Of a DNA stretch of 64,000 nucleotides, positions 46,120 through 54,981 are shown piece by piece. This DNA is from Neisseria uirgultaei (GTDB lineage Bacteria > Pseudomonadota > Gammaproteobacteria > Burkholderiales > Neisseriaceae). Position 1 is the stretch's first letter. Each line of letters starts with the position of its first letter. The stretch spans positions 1 to 64,000 of the forward strand of contig NZ_CAUIYF010000003.1 in the NCBI RefSeq assembly GCF_962719845.1, read 5' to 3'. The notes under the pieces were generated by a model, which was not told where the DNA came from, did not search any database, and saw only the letters and a list, made by a program, of their open reading frames with translations. The position numbers and the translations under genes were made by a program.

Positions 46120-46152
46120 GAATGCCGTCTGAAGGTTCAGACGGCATTTTTC
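46120..46152 (+). terminator. DUS inverted pair after fxsA
   Basis: AATGCCGTCTGAA and complement, 3-base loop, TTTTTCC tail, 10 bp past the stop. Confidence 0.85.
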
Positions 46153-46163
46153 CGGTTTGAAAA

Positions 46164-46250
46164 TATAATGGATTAACAAAAACCAGTACGGCAAGGCGAG
46201 GCAACGCCGTACTGGTTTTTGTTAATCCATTATAAATTTAATCCACTATA
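46164..46250. repeat. Correia remnant with two right-hand ends
   Basis: A 71 bp near-perfect hairpin (TATAATGGATTAACAAAAACC... to ...GTTAATCCATTATA, ending 46234) is followed by a second right terminus, TTTAATCCACTATA (46237-46250). The internal segment is almost gone. The pattern suggests deletion inside one element beside the end of another. Confidence 0.82.
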
Positions 46251-46301
46251 AAATAGGGCTGTAACCTTCAATCGGAATTTGTTGCCTGCGGGATATACGG
46301 T

Positions 46302-46541
46302 ATGAATGTTTGGGATATATGGGACAGGATGGTGGAAATCTATCATAAGTATAAGAAGCCGTGCCTGGTTTTGGCGGTGGATTTTGTGATGGGTATGATA
46401 TTCATAGAGCCGAATGAGAAGCCGTGCATCGGCAGATGCTATGCGCCTATGTCGGAGTCCCCTGATTTTGCCAACGCTGTTGTTATGATTGTTGCTATGA
46501 TCTGTATCGTATGGATTGCCGTTTTGTTTATGACTGATTGA
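46302..46541 (+). CDS. Small membrane protein, unknown function
   Basis: Protein of 79 aa with two membrane segments (about residues 20-36 and 58-77) and three cysteines (KPCL, KPCIGRCYAP). No family recognised. Ribosome site is modest. It lies between a Correia remnant and bioA, separated from bioA by 213 bp with no other gene seen. Could be a real small gene or a chance ORF; lacking stop codons over 79 codons at this composition gives fair support. Confidence 0.55.
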   Translation: MNVWDIWDRMVEIYHKYKKPCLVLAVDFVMGMIFIEPNEKPCIGRCYAPMSESPDFANAVVMIVAMICIVWIAVLFMTD

Positions 46542-46754
46542 AGCGTTGGGCGGAGGCTGTGTGAAACGGTATTGGGCGTTGGGCCGTCTGATTCCAATCA
46601 GGCTTGAGGAATGCGAAACGGTGTGCGCTTATGCTGCGGAACGATTTGTTTCGCGGTTTTGTGCCCGAAACGGATGGAGAGGTGTGGGAAGCGGTCTGTC
46701 GGAGTAGAATACGCGTTTGCGTTTGAATACAGTAAGAAGAAAAGAGAGAAACTT

Positions 46755-48056
46755 ATGCCGTCTGAACATCAACACACATCATCATTGCTTGATTTCGACC
46801 GTACCCATCTGCTTCATCCCTATACTTCCATGACCGATCCGCTTCCCGTTTATCCTGTCAAACGTGCAGAAGGTGTGTTTATTGAATTGGCGGACGGCAC
46901 GCGGCTGATTGACGGGATGTCGTCTTGGTGGTGTGCGATACACGGTTACAATCATCCTGTTTTGAATCAGGCGGTTGAGGCGCAGATTAAGCAAATGTCG
47001 CATGTGATGTTCGGCGGTTTGACGCATGGGCCGGCGGTGGAGCTTGGTAAGTTGTTGGTCGGGATTTTGCCGCATGGGCTGGACCGTATTTTTTATGCGG
47101 ATTCGGGTTCGGTTTCGGTAGAAGTCGCGCTGAAGATGGCGGTGCAATACCAGCAGGCGCGGGGTTTGCGTGCAAAACAAAATATGGCGACGGTGCGGCG
47201 CGGGTATCACGGCGATACTTGGAACGCGATGTCCGTCTGCGATCCGGAAACGGGGATGCACCATATTTTCGGCAGCACGCTGCCGCAGCGTTATTTTGTC
47301 GATAATCCGAAAAGCCGTTTCGACGGTGAATGGGACGAGGCGGATTTGCAGTCTGTCCGCGCCTTGTTTGAAGCGCATCATACGGACATTGCCGCCTTTA
47401 TTTTGGAACCGGTCGTGCAGGGCGCGGGCGGTATGTATTTTTATCATCCGCAGTATCTTCGCGGTTTGCGCGATTTGTGCGACGAGTTTGACATCGTGTT
47501 GATTTTTGACGAAATCGCCACCGGATTCGGGCGTACGGGCAAGATGTTTGCCTGCGAACACGCGGGTGTCGTGCCGGATATTATGTGCATCGGCAAGGGC
47601 TTGAGCGGCGGCTATATGACGCTGGCGGCGGCGGTTACTTCGCAAAAAGTTACCGAAACGATTTCGCGAGGCGAAGCGGGCGTGTTTATGCACGGCCCGA
47701 CGTTTATGGCGAACCCGCTGGCGTGTGCCGTTGCCTGCGCTTCGGTCAAGCTGCTTTTGTCCCAAGACTGGCAGGCAAATATCCGCCGCATCGAAAGCAT
47801 CTTAAAATGCCGTCTGAAAACCGCGTGGGACATTCGCGGCGTGAAAGACGTACGCGTTTTGGGCGCCATCGGGGTAATCGAGCTGGAAAAAGGCGTGGAT
47901 ATGGCGCGTTTTCAAGCGGACTGCGTGGCGCAGGGCATTTGGGTGCGCCCGTTCGGCAGGCTGGTGTATTTGATGCCGCCTTACATCATTTCAGACGGCA
48001 TTTTGACCGAACTTGCCGATAAAACCGTGAAAATTTTGAGGGAACACAGCAAATGA
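46755..48056 (+). CDS. bioA: Adenosylmethionine-8-amino-7-oxononanoate aminotransferase
   Basis: BioA, 433 aa, PLP-dependent transamination of KAPA to DAPA in biotin synthesis. [16 protein letters not shown] near the start, [16 protein letters not shown] Lys in [11 protein letters not shown] (about 281) and [14 protein letters not shown]. The start codon is the first triplet of a DUS, so the protein starts MPSE; GAGAGAAACTT precedes it. Two more DUS copies in the gene encode CRLK and SDGI. Overlaps bioD by 4 bp. Confidence 0.96.
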   Translation: MPSEHQHTSSLLDFDRTHLLHPYTSMTDPLPVYPVKRAEGVFIELADGTRLIDGMSSWWCAIHGYNHPVLNQAVEAQIKQMSHVMFGGLTHGPAVELGKLLVGILPHGLDRIFYADSGSVSVEVALKMAVQYQQARGLRAKQNMATVRRGYHGDTWNAMSVCDPETGMHHIFGSTLPQRYFVDNPKSRFDGEWDEADLQSVRALFEAHHTDIAAFILEPVVQGAGGMYFYHPQYLRGLRDLCDEFDIVLIFDEIATGFGRTGKMFACEHAGVVPDIMCIGKGLSGGYMTLAAAVTSQKVTETISRGEAGVFMHGPTFMANPLACAVACASVKLLLSQDWQANIRRIESILKCRLKTAWDIRGVKDVRVLGAIGVIELEKGVDMARFQADCVAQGIWVRPFGRLVYLMPPYIISDGILTELADKTVKILREHSK

Positions 48057-48700
48057 AAGGCGTTTACTTCGTCAGCGGCATCGATACGGACATCGGCAAA
48101 ACCGTCGTCACCGGCGTATTGGCAAAAAAATTGTTGCAGCAGGGCAAAAGCGTAATCACGCAAAAACCCGTGCAAACCGGATGTCAAAACATCGCCGAAG
48201 ACATCGCCGCCCACCGCAAAATCATGGGCATCCCGATGCAGGAAGCGGACAAACAGCGGCTGACTATGCCTGAAATCTTCAGCTATCCCGCTTCGCCCCA
48301 CCTTGCCGCCCGTCTTGACGGCAGGGCTTTGGACTTGGACAAAATCCGCACCGCCACACAAGAATTGGCGGCGCAGTACGAAGTCGTTTTGGTCGAAGGC
48401 GCGGGCGGGTTGATGGTTCCGCTGACGGAAAATCTGTTAACCATTGATTATATCCGTCAGCAAGGTTATCCCATCATCCTCGTTACCAGCGGACGTCTCG
48501 GCAGCATTAACCATACTTTACTCAGCTTCGCCGCGCTCAAACAATACGGCATTCGCTTGCACAGCCTCGTATTCAACCATATTCATGACAGCTCTGACGA
48601 ATGCGTTGCGCAAGACAGCCTGAACTATCTACAATGCCGTCTGAAAGACAGTTTCCCTGAGGCGGAATGGTTGGAGTTGGCTAAAACAGACGCGGTATAA
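48053..48700 (+). CDS. bioD: Dethiobiotin synthetase
   Basis: BioD, 215 aa, ATP-dependent ring closure of DAPA to dethiobiotin. P-loop [13 protein letters not shown] at about 7-19, KPVQTGC, and [11 protein letters not shown] near 119. Overlaps bioA by ATGA. A DUS in the last part encodes QCRLKDS. Length standard. bioB and bioF are not here. Confidence 0.96.
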   Translation: MKGVYFVSGIDTDIGKTVVTGVLAKKLLQQGKSVITQKPVQTGCQNIAEDIAAHRKIMGIPMQEADKQRLTMPEIFSYPASPHLAARLDGRALDLDKIRTATQELAAQYEVVLVEGAGGLMVPLTENLLTIDYIRQQGYPIILVTSGRLGSINHTLLSFAALKQYGIRLHSLVFNHIHDSSDECVAQDSLNYLQCRLKDSFPEAEWLELAKTDAV

Positions 48701-48714
48701 ATATTAGGAAAGAT

Positions 48715-49191
48715 ATGGAACACCTATTTGGGAAATGGCTGCCCGACTTGCCTGCCTCCGTTTCAGACGGCATCAGTCTGCCGATGAGCCGGTTATTGAA
48801 AGCTCGGTCGCTGACGGCCGCATTGCGTGCCTTGCCGCATATATTTTCGGTGGAACTGCTGAAACTGGGCGAGTTAGAGACGGAATGCGGGGGGAGGCTG
48901 GTGCGCGAAGTTTTGTTGAAGCTGGACGGTATCCCCGTTATCGCGGCAAGGAGCGAGTGCCGAATAGGTTCGGCGTTTTGGCAAGATATCTTGAACTGCG
49001 GCACGCGTCCTTTGGGCGAGCGTCTGTTTCAGGCAGATTTGGAAGGGGCGCGTTCGGCATTTGAGTTTGCCGTTTCCGGCGAAGAATGCGGGCGGTACTT
49101 TGCCGCTCGGCGGTCGCGGTTTTCCCATCACGGCGAGGAAATGCTGCTGACCGAGTATTTTCTGCCCGAACTGAAACGCTTTATCGGATAA
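48715..49191 (+). CDS. ubiC: Chorismate--pyruvate lyase
   Basis: UbiC-type lyase, 158 aa, makes 4-hydroxybenzoate for ubiquinone. Signature parts: VREVLLKLDGIPVIAARSECR, AFWQDILNCGTRPLGERLFQ, and C-terminal LLTEYFLPEL. The substrate Arg and Glu fit the conserved RSEC and LGE positions. An in-frame DUS encodes VSDGISLP. Pairs functionally with ubiA, from which it is now parted by an AT-rich orphan. Confidence 0.9.
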   Translation: MEHLFGKWLPDLPASVSDGISLPMSRLLKARSLTAALRALPHIFSVELLKLGELETECGGRLVREVLLKLDGIPVIAARSECRIGSAFWQDILNCGTRPLGERLFQADLEGARSAFEFAVSGEECGRYFAARRSRFSHHGEEMLLTEYFLPELKRFIG

Positions 49192-49316
49192 AATACCGTT
49201 TTTTCAAATTGCGCGGCAAAAGGAAGAGTTTAAACAACTGAAATTTCATCAGAGTGATGGAAAATACTTGAAATTAAGTAATTATAAAACCATTGTATTT
49301 GAAAAGATAAAATAAT

Positions 49317-49727
49317 ATGACAACTTATACTATTCCAAAAAAAGATTATCAATTTCTGTATATATTTGAAGGTGCTCTATTAAACTATACTTTGAAAAAT
49401 GATGAATTTCATATCATCGTCAATTGTGTGGATTATCCGGATTTACCTCAAGAGCTTCCTACCCCCAGTTATTCAGACTGGGTGAAAATTAAATTCAAGC
49501 AGTTCAGCTATCTAAAATTTAGATATGAATACGCTACGAAGAACCAAGATAAAAAGATCAAAAATGTATTGGAGCTTGGCGAATTAAAGCAGGATGATGA
49601 AATCTTGGATTATGGAGGTACGCTGGCATTGATAGGCGGTAGGTATGATCTTCCGACCGGTTTTATCATAGATATAGTTTGCCGGGAAATAGAGTTAGAA
49701 TTTTTAGATCAGGAGAGTTTCAATTAA
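49317..49727 (+). CDS. Orphan AT-rich protein between ubiC and ubiA
   Basis: Protein of 136 aa, soluble, acidic, rich in Tyr, Phe, Ile and Lys (KKDYQFLYIFEGALLNYTLKNDE at the start, ending DIVCREIELEFLDQESFN). No family recognised. DNA is much richer in A and T than ubiC and ubiA, which marks late arrival. The 125 bp upstream spacer is also AT-rich. Composition and size recall immunity proteins of toxin systems, but no toxin gene is adjacent. Confidence 0.72.
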   Translation: MTTYTIPKKDYQFLYIFEGALLNYTLKNDEFHIIVNCVDYPDLPQELPTPSYSDWVKIKFKQFSYLKFRYEYATKNQDKKIKNVLELGELKQDDEILDYGGTLALIGGRYDLPTGFIIDIVCREIELEFLDQESFN

Positions 49728-49747
49728 ACGAGCCGTAGCTTGTCATT

Positions 49748-50638
49748 ATGAATCCTAAATCCCCTTTATTTTTACGACTGTCCGACCGTTTGGACGTTTA
49801 TCTCAGGCTGATGAGGGCGGACAAGCCCATCGGGACGCTGCTTTTGCTGTGGCCGACCTACTGGGCATTGTGGCTGGCTTCAGACGGCATTCCGGATTGG
49901 ACGGTATTGGCAGCGTTTACAATCGGCACGTTTTTAATGCGCAGTGCCGGTTGCGTCATCAACGATTTTGCCGACCGCGATTTTGACGGGGCTGTCGAGC
50001 GCACTAAAAAACGTCCGTTCGCACAGGGCCGGGTCGGAAAAAAAGAAGCACTGCTGCTGACGGCATTTTTGTGCCTGCTTGCCGCATTGTGCCTGATTCC
50101 GCTGAATCATCTGACATGGCTGATGAGTCTGCCCGCCTTGTTTCTTGCGCTGACTTACCCGTTTACCAAACGTTTTTTTCCGATTCCCCAACTTTATCTC
50201 GGACTTGCCTTTTCCTTCGGTATCCCGATGGCGTTTGCCGCAGTCGCCGGAAACGTGCCGCCTCAAGCATGGATACTCTTTGCCGCCAATGTGTTATGGA
50301 CACTGGCGTATGACACGGTTTATGCAATGGCGGACAAAGAAGACGATTTGAAAATCGGCATCAAAACCTCCGCCATCACGTTCGGGCGTTACGACATCGC
50401 CGCCGTTATGCTGTGTCATGGCGGCTTTACCCTGCTGATGGCAGTATTGGGTACGGTTATCGGTGCGGCATGGTCATATTGGACGGCAATCCCCATCGTC
50501 CTGCTGCTGCAATACCGCCAATATGCCGCCATCAAAAGCCGCGTCCGGCAAATCTGTTTTGAAACGTTTTTGGCAAACAACAGAATCGGTTGGGTGTGGT
50601 TTGCCGCCATTTTTGCCCATACGTTTTTTGCGAAATAA
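49748..50638 (+). CDS. ubiA: 4-hydroxybenzoate polyprenyltransferase
   Basis: UbiA, 296 aa, inner-membrane prenyltransferase that adds the polyprenyl tail to 4-hydroxybenzoate. Eight to nine helices; the two Asp-rich motifs are NDFADRDFD (about 74) and DKEDDLKIG (about 196). An in-frame DUS encodes ASDGIPDW near residue 40. Length standard. Works with ubiC upstream. Confidence 0.96.
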   Translation: MNPKSPLFLRLSDRLDVYLRLMRADKPIGTLLLLWPTYWALWLASDGIPDWTVLAAFTIGTFLMRSAGCVINDFADRDFDGAVERTKKRPFAQGRVGKKEALLLTAFLCLLAALCLIPLNHLTWLMSLPALFLALTYPFTKRFFPIPQLYLGLAFSFGIPMAFAAVAGNVPPQAWILFAANVLWTLAYDTVYAMADKEDDLKIGIKTSAITFGRYDIAAVMLCHGGFTLLMAVLGTVIGAAWSYWTAIPIVLLLQYRQYAAIKSRVRQICFETFLANNRIGWVWFAAIFAHTFFAK

Positions 50639-50645
50639 GGCAGGG

Positions 50646-50690
50646 CAATGCCGTCTGAAGAGCCGTAAACTGCTTTGGACGGCATTTCTA
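50646..50690 (+). terminator. Decayed DUS pair after ubiA
   Basis: AATGCCGTCTGAAGAGCCG... and TTTGGACGGCATTTC form an imperfect stem 8 bp past ubiA; the second arm has lost part of its DUS. Confidence 0.6.
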
Positions 50691-50822
50691 TCTGTGTCGA
50701 AAAGCGTTAAAATATGTTTTTAAAACGCTGTGTTATGTCAGCCCGTACCGTATGCGGGATTGAGGTTTGCCCCGGCAGTCGGTACAATCCTTCTGTTTTG
50801 CGATGTCTGAAAAGAGAAGCTT

Positions 50823-51272
50823 ATGAGCCTTATCGGCGAAATTTTGCCTTTGTCCCATATTGTTTTGGATATGGAGGTGGGCAGTAAAAAAAGGCTGTTT
50901 GAGGAAGCGGGCCTGCTTTTGGAACGCGAGGCATCATTGCCTCATGCTGATGTTTTCGAATGTCTTTTTGCCCGTGAAAAACTCGGTTCGACCGGTTTGG
51001 GGCAGGGTGTCGCCATCCCCCACGGCCGCCACGCGAGCGTGAAGCAGGCGACGGGCGCGTTCATCCGCACGCGCGAACCCGTCGTATTCGACGCGCCCGA
51101 CGGCAAGCCGGTTTCACTGGTTTTTATCTTGCTGGTGCCGGAAAACGCGACGGGCGAGCATTTGGAGGTTTTATCCAAACTGGCCGGCAAGTTTTCCCAA
51201 AAAAGCATCCGCGAATCGCTGATGACCGTTTCTTCTGCGGAAGAAGCCCGCGCCATCCTGACCGAAGAATAA
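50823..51272 (+). CDS. ptsN: PTS IIA-like nitrogen-regulatory protein
   Basis: PtsN (EIIANtr), 149 aa. The phosphorylatable His67 is in VAIPHGRH. The fold is a fructose-type EIIA without transport partners. It opens the ptsN-hprK-rapZ operon (3 bp to hprK), a beta- and alpha-proteobacterial regulatory set. GAGAAGCTT precedes the ATG. Confidence 0.95.
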   Translation: MSLIGEILPLSHIVLDMEVGSKKRLFEEAGLLLEREASLPHADVFECLFAREKLGSTGLGQGVAIPHGRHASVKQATGAFIRTREPVVFDAPDGKPVSLVFILLVPENATGEHLEVLSKLAGKFSQKSIRESLMTVSSAEEARAILTEE

Positions 51273-51275
51273 AAT

Positions 51276-52238
51276 ATGCCCAGTATCTCCGTCCGCCGGC
51301 TGTTTGACGACAACCAATACAAGTTGCAACTTGCCTGGGCCGCCGGCAATTCGGGTGCGGACAACCGTATCGGCGTAGAGGCGGACAAGCCCGTCCTCGC
51401 CTTGGTCGGACACCTGAATTTCATCCACCCCAACCAAATCCAAGTGGTCGGTTTGGCGGAGTCGGAATATCTGAACCGCCTCGAATCGGGGGAAACAGGT
51501 TATCAGTTCGGAGACCTGTTCGATATTTCCATGTCTTTGGTCATTGTGGCAAACGGCTTGCCGGTTTCCCCGGGTCTGCGCGACTACTGCCACAAAAACG
51601 ATATTCCACTGCTGACTTCCAAACTCGAAAGCCCCTATCTGATGGACGTGTTGCGGATTTACCTGCAACGCACCTTGGCGGCATCGTCCGTCAAACACGG
51701 CGTATTTCTCGATGTGTTTGAAATCGGCGTGTTGATTACCGGACATTCGGGGTTGGGCAAGAGCGAATTGGCATTGGAGCTGATTTCGCGCGGCCACAGC
51801 CTGATTGCCGACGATGCGGTCGAGCTGTTCCGCATCGGTCCGGAAACATTGGAAGGGCGTTGTCCGCCCATGTTGCGCGACTTTTTGGAAGTGCGCGGCT
51901 TGGGGATACTCAATATCCGCCATATTTTCGGCGAAACCTCTATCCGGCCGAAAAAAGTGTTGCAACTCATCATCAACCTGGTTGCCGCAGACGATGAGTA
52001 CATGAAGCAGCTCGACCGGTTGAGCATCCGCACCGAAACCGAATCCATCCTCAACGTCAACGTCCGTTCGGTAACGCTGCCTGTCGCGGTCGGACGCAAC
52101 CTTGCCGTTTTGGTTGAGGCGGCGGTACGCAACTATATCCTCCAGTTGCGCGGCAAAGACAGTACGCGCGAATTTTTGGAACGCCATCAGACGCAACTTA
52201 AAGAAAACGAACAGAATCATGAAAATCGTCCTGATTAG
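51276..52238 (+). CDS. hprK: HPr kinase/phosphorylase
   Basis: HprK, 320 aa, phosphorylates and dephosphorylates HPr on a serine. P-loop GHSGLGKS at 156-163, followed by [22 protein letters not shown] and the HprK signature [17 protein letters not shown]-terminal DRTGG-like domain at 1-130. Overlaps rapZ by 20 bp. Confidence 0.96.
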   Translation: MPSISVRRLFDDNQYKLQLAWAAGNSGADNRIGVEADKPVLALVGHLNFIHPNQIQVVGLAESEYLNRLESGETGYQFGDLFDISMSLVIVANGLPVSPGLRDYCHKNDIPLLTSKLESPYLMDVLRIYLQRTLAASSVKHGVFLDVFEIGVLITGHSGLGKSELALELISRGHSLIADDAVELFRIGPETLEGRCPPMLRDFLEVRGLGILNIRHIFGETSIRPKKVLQLIINLVAADDEYMKQLDRLSIRTETESILNVNVRSVTLPVAVGRNLAVLVEAAVRNYILQLRGKDSTREFLERHQTQLKENEQNHENRPD

Positions 52239-53073
52239 CGGGCTTTCCGGCTCGGGCAAATCCGTTGCACTGCGCCAAATGGAAGATTTGGGCTATTTTT
52301 GTGTGGACAACCTGCCTTTGGAAATGCTGCCGTCGCTGGTGTCGTACCATATCGAACGTGCGGACGAAACCGAATTGGCGGTCAGCGTCGATGTGCGTTC
52401 CGGCATAGACATTGCCCAAGCGCGCGAGCAGATTGCCTATCTGCGCGGACTGGGGCACAGGGTGGAAGTTTTATTTGTCGAGGCGGAAGAGGCCGTGCTG
52501 GTCCGCCGGTTTTCCGAAACCAGGCGCGGACATCCGCTGGCCGGTCAGGACATGACGCTGTTGGAAAGCCTGAAAAAAGAGCGCGAATGGCTGTTCCCGC
52601 TTAAGGAAATCGCCTACTGTATCGACACTTCCAAGATGAATGCCCAACAGCTCCGCCATGCAGTCCGGCAGTGGTTGAGGGTTGAGCGTACCGGACTGCT
52701 GGTGGTTTTGGAGTCCTTCGGATTCAAATACGGTGTGCCGAACAACGCGGATTTTATGTTCGATATGCGCAGCCTGCCCAACCCGTATTACGATCCCGAG
52801 TTGAGACCTTACACCGGTATGGACAAGCCCGTTTGGGATTATTTGGATGGGCAGCCGCTTGTGCAGGAAATGGTTGACGACATCGAAAGGTTTGTTACGC
52901 GTTGGCTGCCGCGTTTGGAGGACGAAAGCCGCAGTTATGTTACCGTCGCCATCGGCTGTACCGGCGGGCAGCACCGTTCGGTCTATATTGTCGAAAAACT
53001 CGCCCGAAGGTTGAAAGGGCGTTACGAATTGCTGATACGGCACAGACAGGCACAAAACCTGTCGGGCCGCTAA
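52219..53073 (+). CDS. rapZ: RNase adapter protein RapZ
   Basis: RapZ/YvcJ, 284 aa, nucleotide-binding protein that in enterobacteria guides RNase E to GlmZ sRNA. P-loop GLSGSGKS at 8-15, DNLPLEMLP, and C-terminal [18 protein letters not shown] with the conserved GCTGG and HRS. Starts inside hprK by 20 bp, so translation is coupled. Target RNA in Neisseria unknown. Confidence 0.94.
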   Translation: MKIVLISGLSGSGKSVALRQMEDLGYFCVDNLPLEMLPSLVSYHIERADETELAVSVDVRSGIDIAQAREQIAYLRGLGHRVEVLFVEAEEAVLVRRFSETRRGHPLAGQDMTLLESLKKEREWLFPLKEIAYCIDTSKMNAQQLRHAVRQWLRVERTGLLVVLESFGFKYGVPNNADFMFDMRSLPNPYYDPELRPYTGMDKPVWDYLDGQPLVQEMVDDIERFVTRWLPRLEDESRSYVTVAIGCTGGQHRSVYIVEKLARRLKGRYELLIRHRQAQNLSGR

Positions 53074-53086
53074 TCCCGTCAAACCA

Positions 53087-53129
53087 TTATGCCGTCTGAA
53101 ACCCCATTCTCCGTTTCAGACGGCATTTA
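53087..53129 (+). terminator. DUS inverted pair after rapZ
   Basis: ATGCCGTCTGAA and complement with a 14-base loop, TTTAAAAT tail. Confidence 0.78.
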
Positions 53130-53153
53130 AAATATTGAGAAGAAAGAACAGAC

Positions 53154-54095
53154 ATGGCAATCCAATGGTTTCCCGGTCATATGAACAAGGCGAAAAAAGC
53201 CATCGCCGAGCGTGCAAAAAGCGTTGATATGGTGATTGAAATGCTGGACGCGCGTATGCCCGCCTCCAGCGAAAATCCCCTGCTTGCCCAGCTTTCCAAA
53301 GGCAAACCCAAACTCAAAATCCTCAACAAACAAGACCTTGCCGACCCCGAACGCACAAAAGTCTGGCTCGAACACTACAACAGCCGCCCCGACACCCGCG
53401 CCATCGCCCTTGATTCCTCTGAAACCGGCGCGCACGGCAAAATCACTCAAGCCTGCCGCGCCATGATTCCCCACCGCCAAGGCATAGACAAACCCTTGCG
53501 CGTCCTCATCTGCGGCATTCCCAACGTCGGCAAATCCACCCTCATCAACGGCATGATAGGCAAAAAATCCGCCAAAACCGGAAACGAACCCGGCATTACC
53601 AAAGCCGAACAACGCCTTTTCCTTGCCGACGACTTTTGGCTGTACGACACCCCCGGAATGCTGTGGCCGAAAATCATTGTCGAAGAAAGCGGCTACAACC
53701 TCGCCGCCGGCGGCGCAGTCGGACGCAACGCATTGGACGAAGAAGAAGTCGCCCTCGAACTTTTAGACTACCTCCGCCGCCACTACCTCCCTATGCTGCA
53801 AGAACGCTACCAAGCCGACAAAGATCCCAGCAGCCACTGGGACGACAACTCGTGGCTCGAGTGGATAGCCAAAAAACGCGGCGCAGTCCTCAGCGGCGGA
53901 CGGGTCAATTACCAAAAAGCCGCCGAAAACATCCTTACCGACTTCCGCGAAGGCAAAATCGGCAGAATCACCCTGGAAACGCCGAACCAATGGGAGGCAT
54001 GGCTCAAAAAAGCACGTCAGAAAGAAGCCGAACTCAAGGCATTGCGTGAGGCAAGAAAAGCAGAACGGAAAGGACAGAAACCTTCGGAAGCATAA
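53154..54095 (+). CDS. ylqF: Ribosome biogenesis GTPase YlqF/RbgA
   Basis: Circularly permuted GTPase, 313 aa, acting in 50S assembly. G-motifs occur in permuted order: G4 NKQD (about 61), G1 GIPNVGKSTLIN (about 121), G3 DTPGM (about 167). Start IQWFPGHMNKAKKAI is the family hallmark. C-terminal Lys/Glu-rich tail (KARQKEAELKALREARKAERK) probably contacts rRNA. Confidence 0.94.
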   Translation: MAIQWFPGHMNKAKKAIAERAKSVDMVIEMLDARMPASSENPLLAQLSKGKPKLKILNKQDLADPERTKVWLEHYNSRPDTRAIALDSSETGAHGKITQACRAMIPHRQGIDKPLRVLICGIPNVGKSTLINGMIGKKSAKTGNEPGITKAEQRLFLADDFWLYDTPGMLWPKIIVEESGYNLAAGGAVGRNALDEEEVALELLDYLRRHYLPMLQERYQADKDPSSHWDDNSWLEWIAKKRGAVLSGGRVNYQKAAENILTDFREGKIGRITLETPNQWEAWLKKARQKEAELKALREARKAERKGQKPSEA

Positions 54096-54096
54096 A

Positions 54097-54166
54097 GAAT
54101 GCCGTCTGAAAAATATTTTTCAGGCAGCTTCTCTCTACTCCAACCGATTTCAGACGGCATATCCAA
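54097..54166 (+). terminator. DUS copies after ylqF
   Basis: ATGCCGTCTGAAAAATATTTTTCAGGCAGC forms a short imperfect stem and a further reverse DUS follows at 54150. Weak terminator; scpB starts 30 bp later. Confidence 0.5.
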
Positions 54167-54195
54167 ACCCATGCCGTTTCAGCACGGATACCCGT

Positions 54196-54798
54196 ATGAC
54201 CGACAAAATTTCTTCCGACGCGCTGATTGAAGCCGCGCTTCTGACCCAAACCGAACCCCTGAACGAAAAATCCATGCGCGAACTGTGTGTGCCGCCGCTG
54301 TCGCAAGACAAACTGATTGATGTGTTGGCGCAGTTGAAAACGCGTTGGCAGGATAGGGCGTTGCAACTGGTGCATACGCAAGAGGGCTGGCGTTTTCAGG
54401 TTGTTCAGACGGCATTCGAGCTGCTGGGCAGCCTTCAGGAACAGCGTGCGCCGCGCTATTCCCGCGCCGTGATGGAAACACTGGCGATTATCGCCTACCA
54501 GCAGCCCGTAACGCGCGGCGACATCGAAGGCATACGCGGCGTGGCGGTGTCGCAGAACGTGATGCAGACCTTGCAGGATCGGGGGTGGATTGAAGTCATC
54601 GGACATCGGGACACATTGGGAAAACCCGCATTGTGGGCGACAACGGCAACTTTTCTCAGCGATTTGCGTTTGGACGGTCTGGAAGAACTTCCTCCGCTGA
54701 CCGAACTGGGCGAACTGGTTTTGCCCGATTTGATAGAAATGCCGCCTACGGATGAAGAAGAGCCGGAAACCGTACCGTCCGATACCCTGCCCAACTGA
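54196..54798 (+). CDS. scpB: Segregation and condensation protein B
   Basis: ScpB, 200 aa, winged-helix partner of ScpA in the SMC condensin. Two winged-helix domains: SDALIEAALLTQTEPLNEKSMRELC, and PRYSRAVMETLAIIAYQQPVTRGDIEGIRGVAVSQNVMQTL with GHRDTLGKPALWATT. An in-frame DUS encodes VVQTAFEL. ATG 54196 fits the conserved start; the upstream reading crosses the DUS region. scpA is not adjacent. Confidence 0.94.
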   Translation: MTDKISSDALIEAALLTQTEPLNEKSMRELCVPPLSQDKLIDVLAQLKTRWQDRALQLVHTQEGWRFQVVQTAFELLGSLQEQRAPRYSRAVMETLAIIAYQQPVTRGDIEGIRGVAVSQNVMQTLQDRGWIEVIGHRDTLGKPALWATTATFLSDLRLDGLEELPPLTELGELVLPDLIEMPPTDEEEPETVPSDTLPN

Positions 54799-54804
54799 AA
54801 TTCC

Positions 54805-54843
54805 AAATGCCGTCTGAAATGCACATTGCTTCAGACTGCATTG
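54805..54843 (+). terminator. Decayed DUS pair after scpB
   Basis: AAATGCCGTCTGAAATGC and CTTCAGACTGCATT pair imperfectly, 7 bp beyond the scpB stop; one arm has a mutated DUS. Confidence 0.6.
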
Positions 54844-54918
54844 CAACAAATAAGCAGATAAAAACAAGCACTAAGCAAAATTAAGGAAAAACTTATTTTT
54901 AATTTAAAAAATCTTAGT

Positions 54919-54924
54919 TATAAT
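54919..54924 (+). promoter_or_regulatory. Likely recN promoter -10
   Basis: TATAAT at 54919-54924 sits 58 bp ahead of the recN ATG in an AT-rich leader. No good -35 is seen 17 bp upstream (T-rich only), so it is probably a weak promoter. Confidence 0.45.
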
Positions 54925-54981
54925 TCGTATATCTAAAGCTGATATTGCTTTTGTCGGTAGAATTGCTAAGGAATCCTAACA

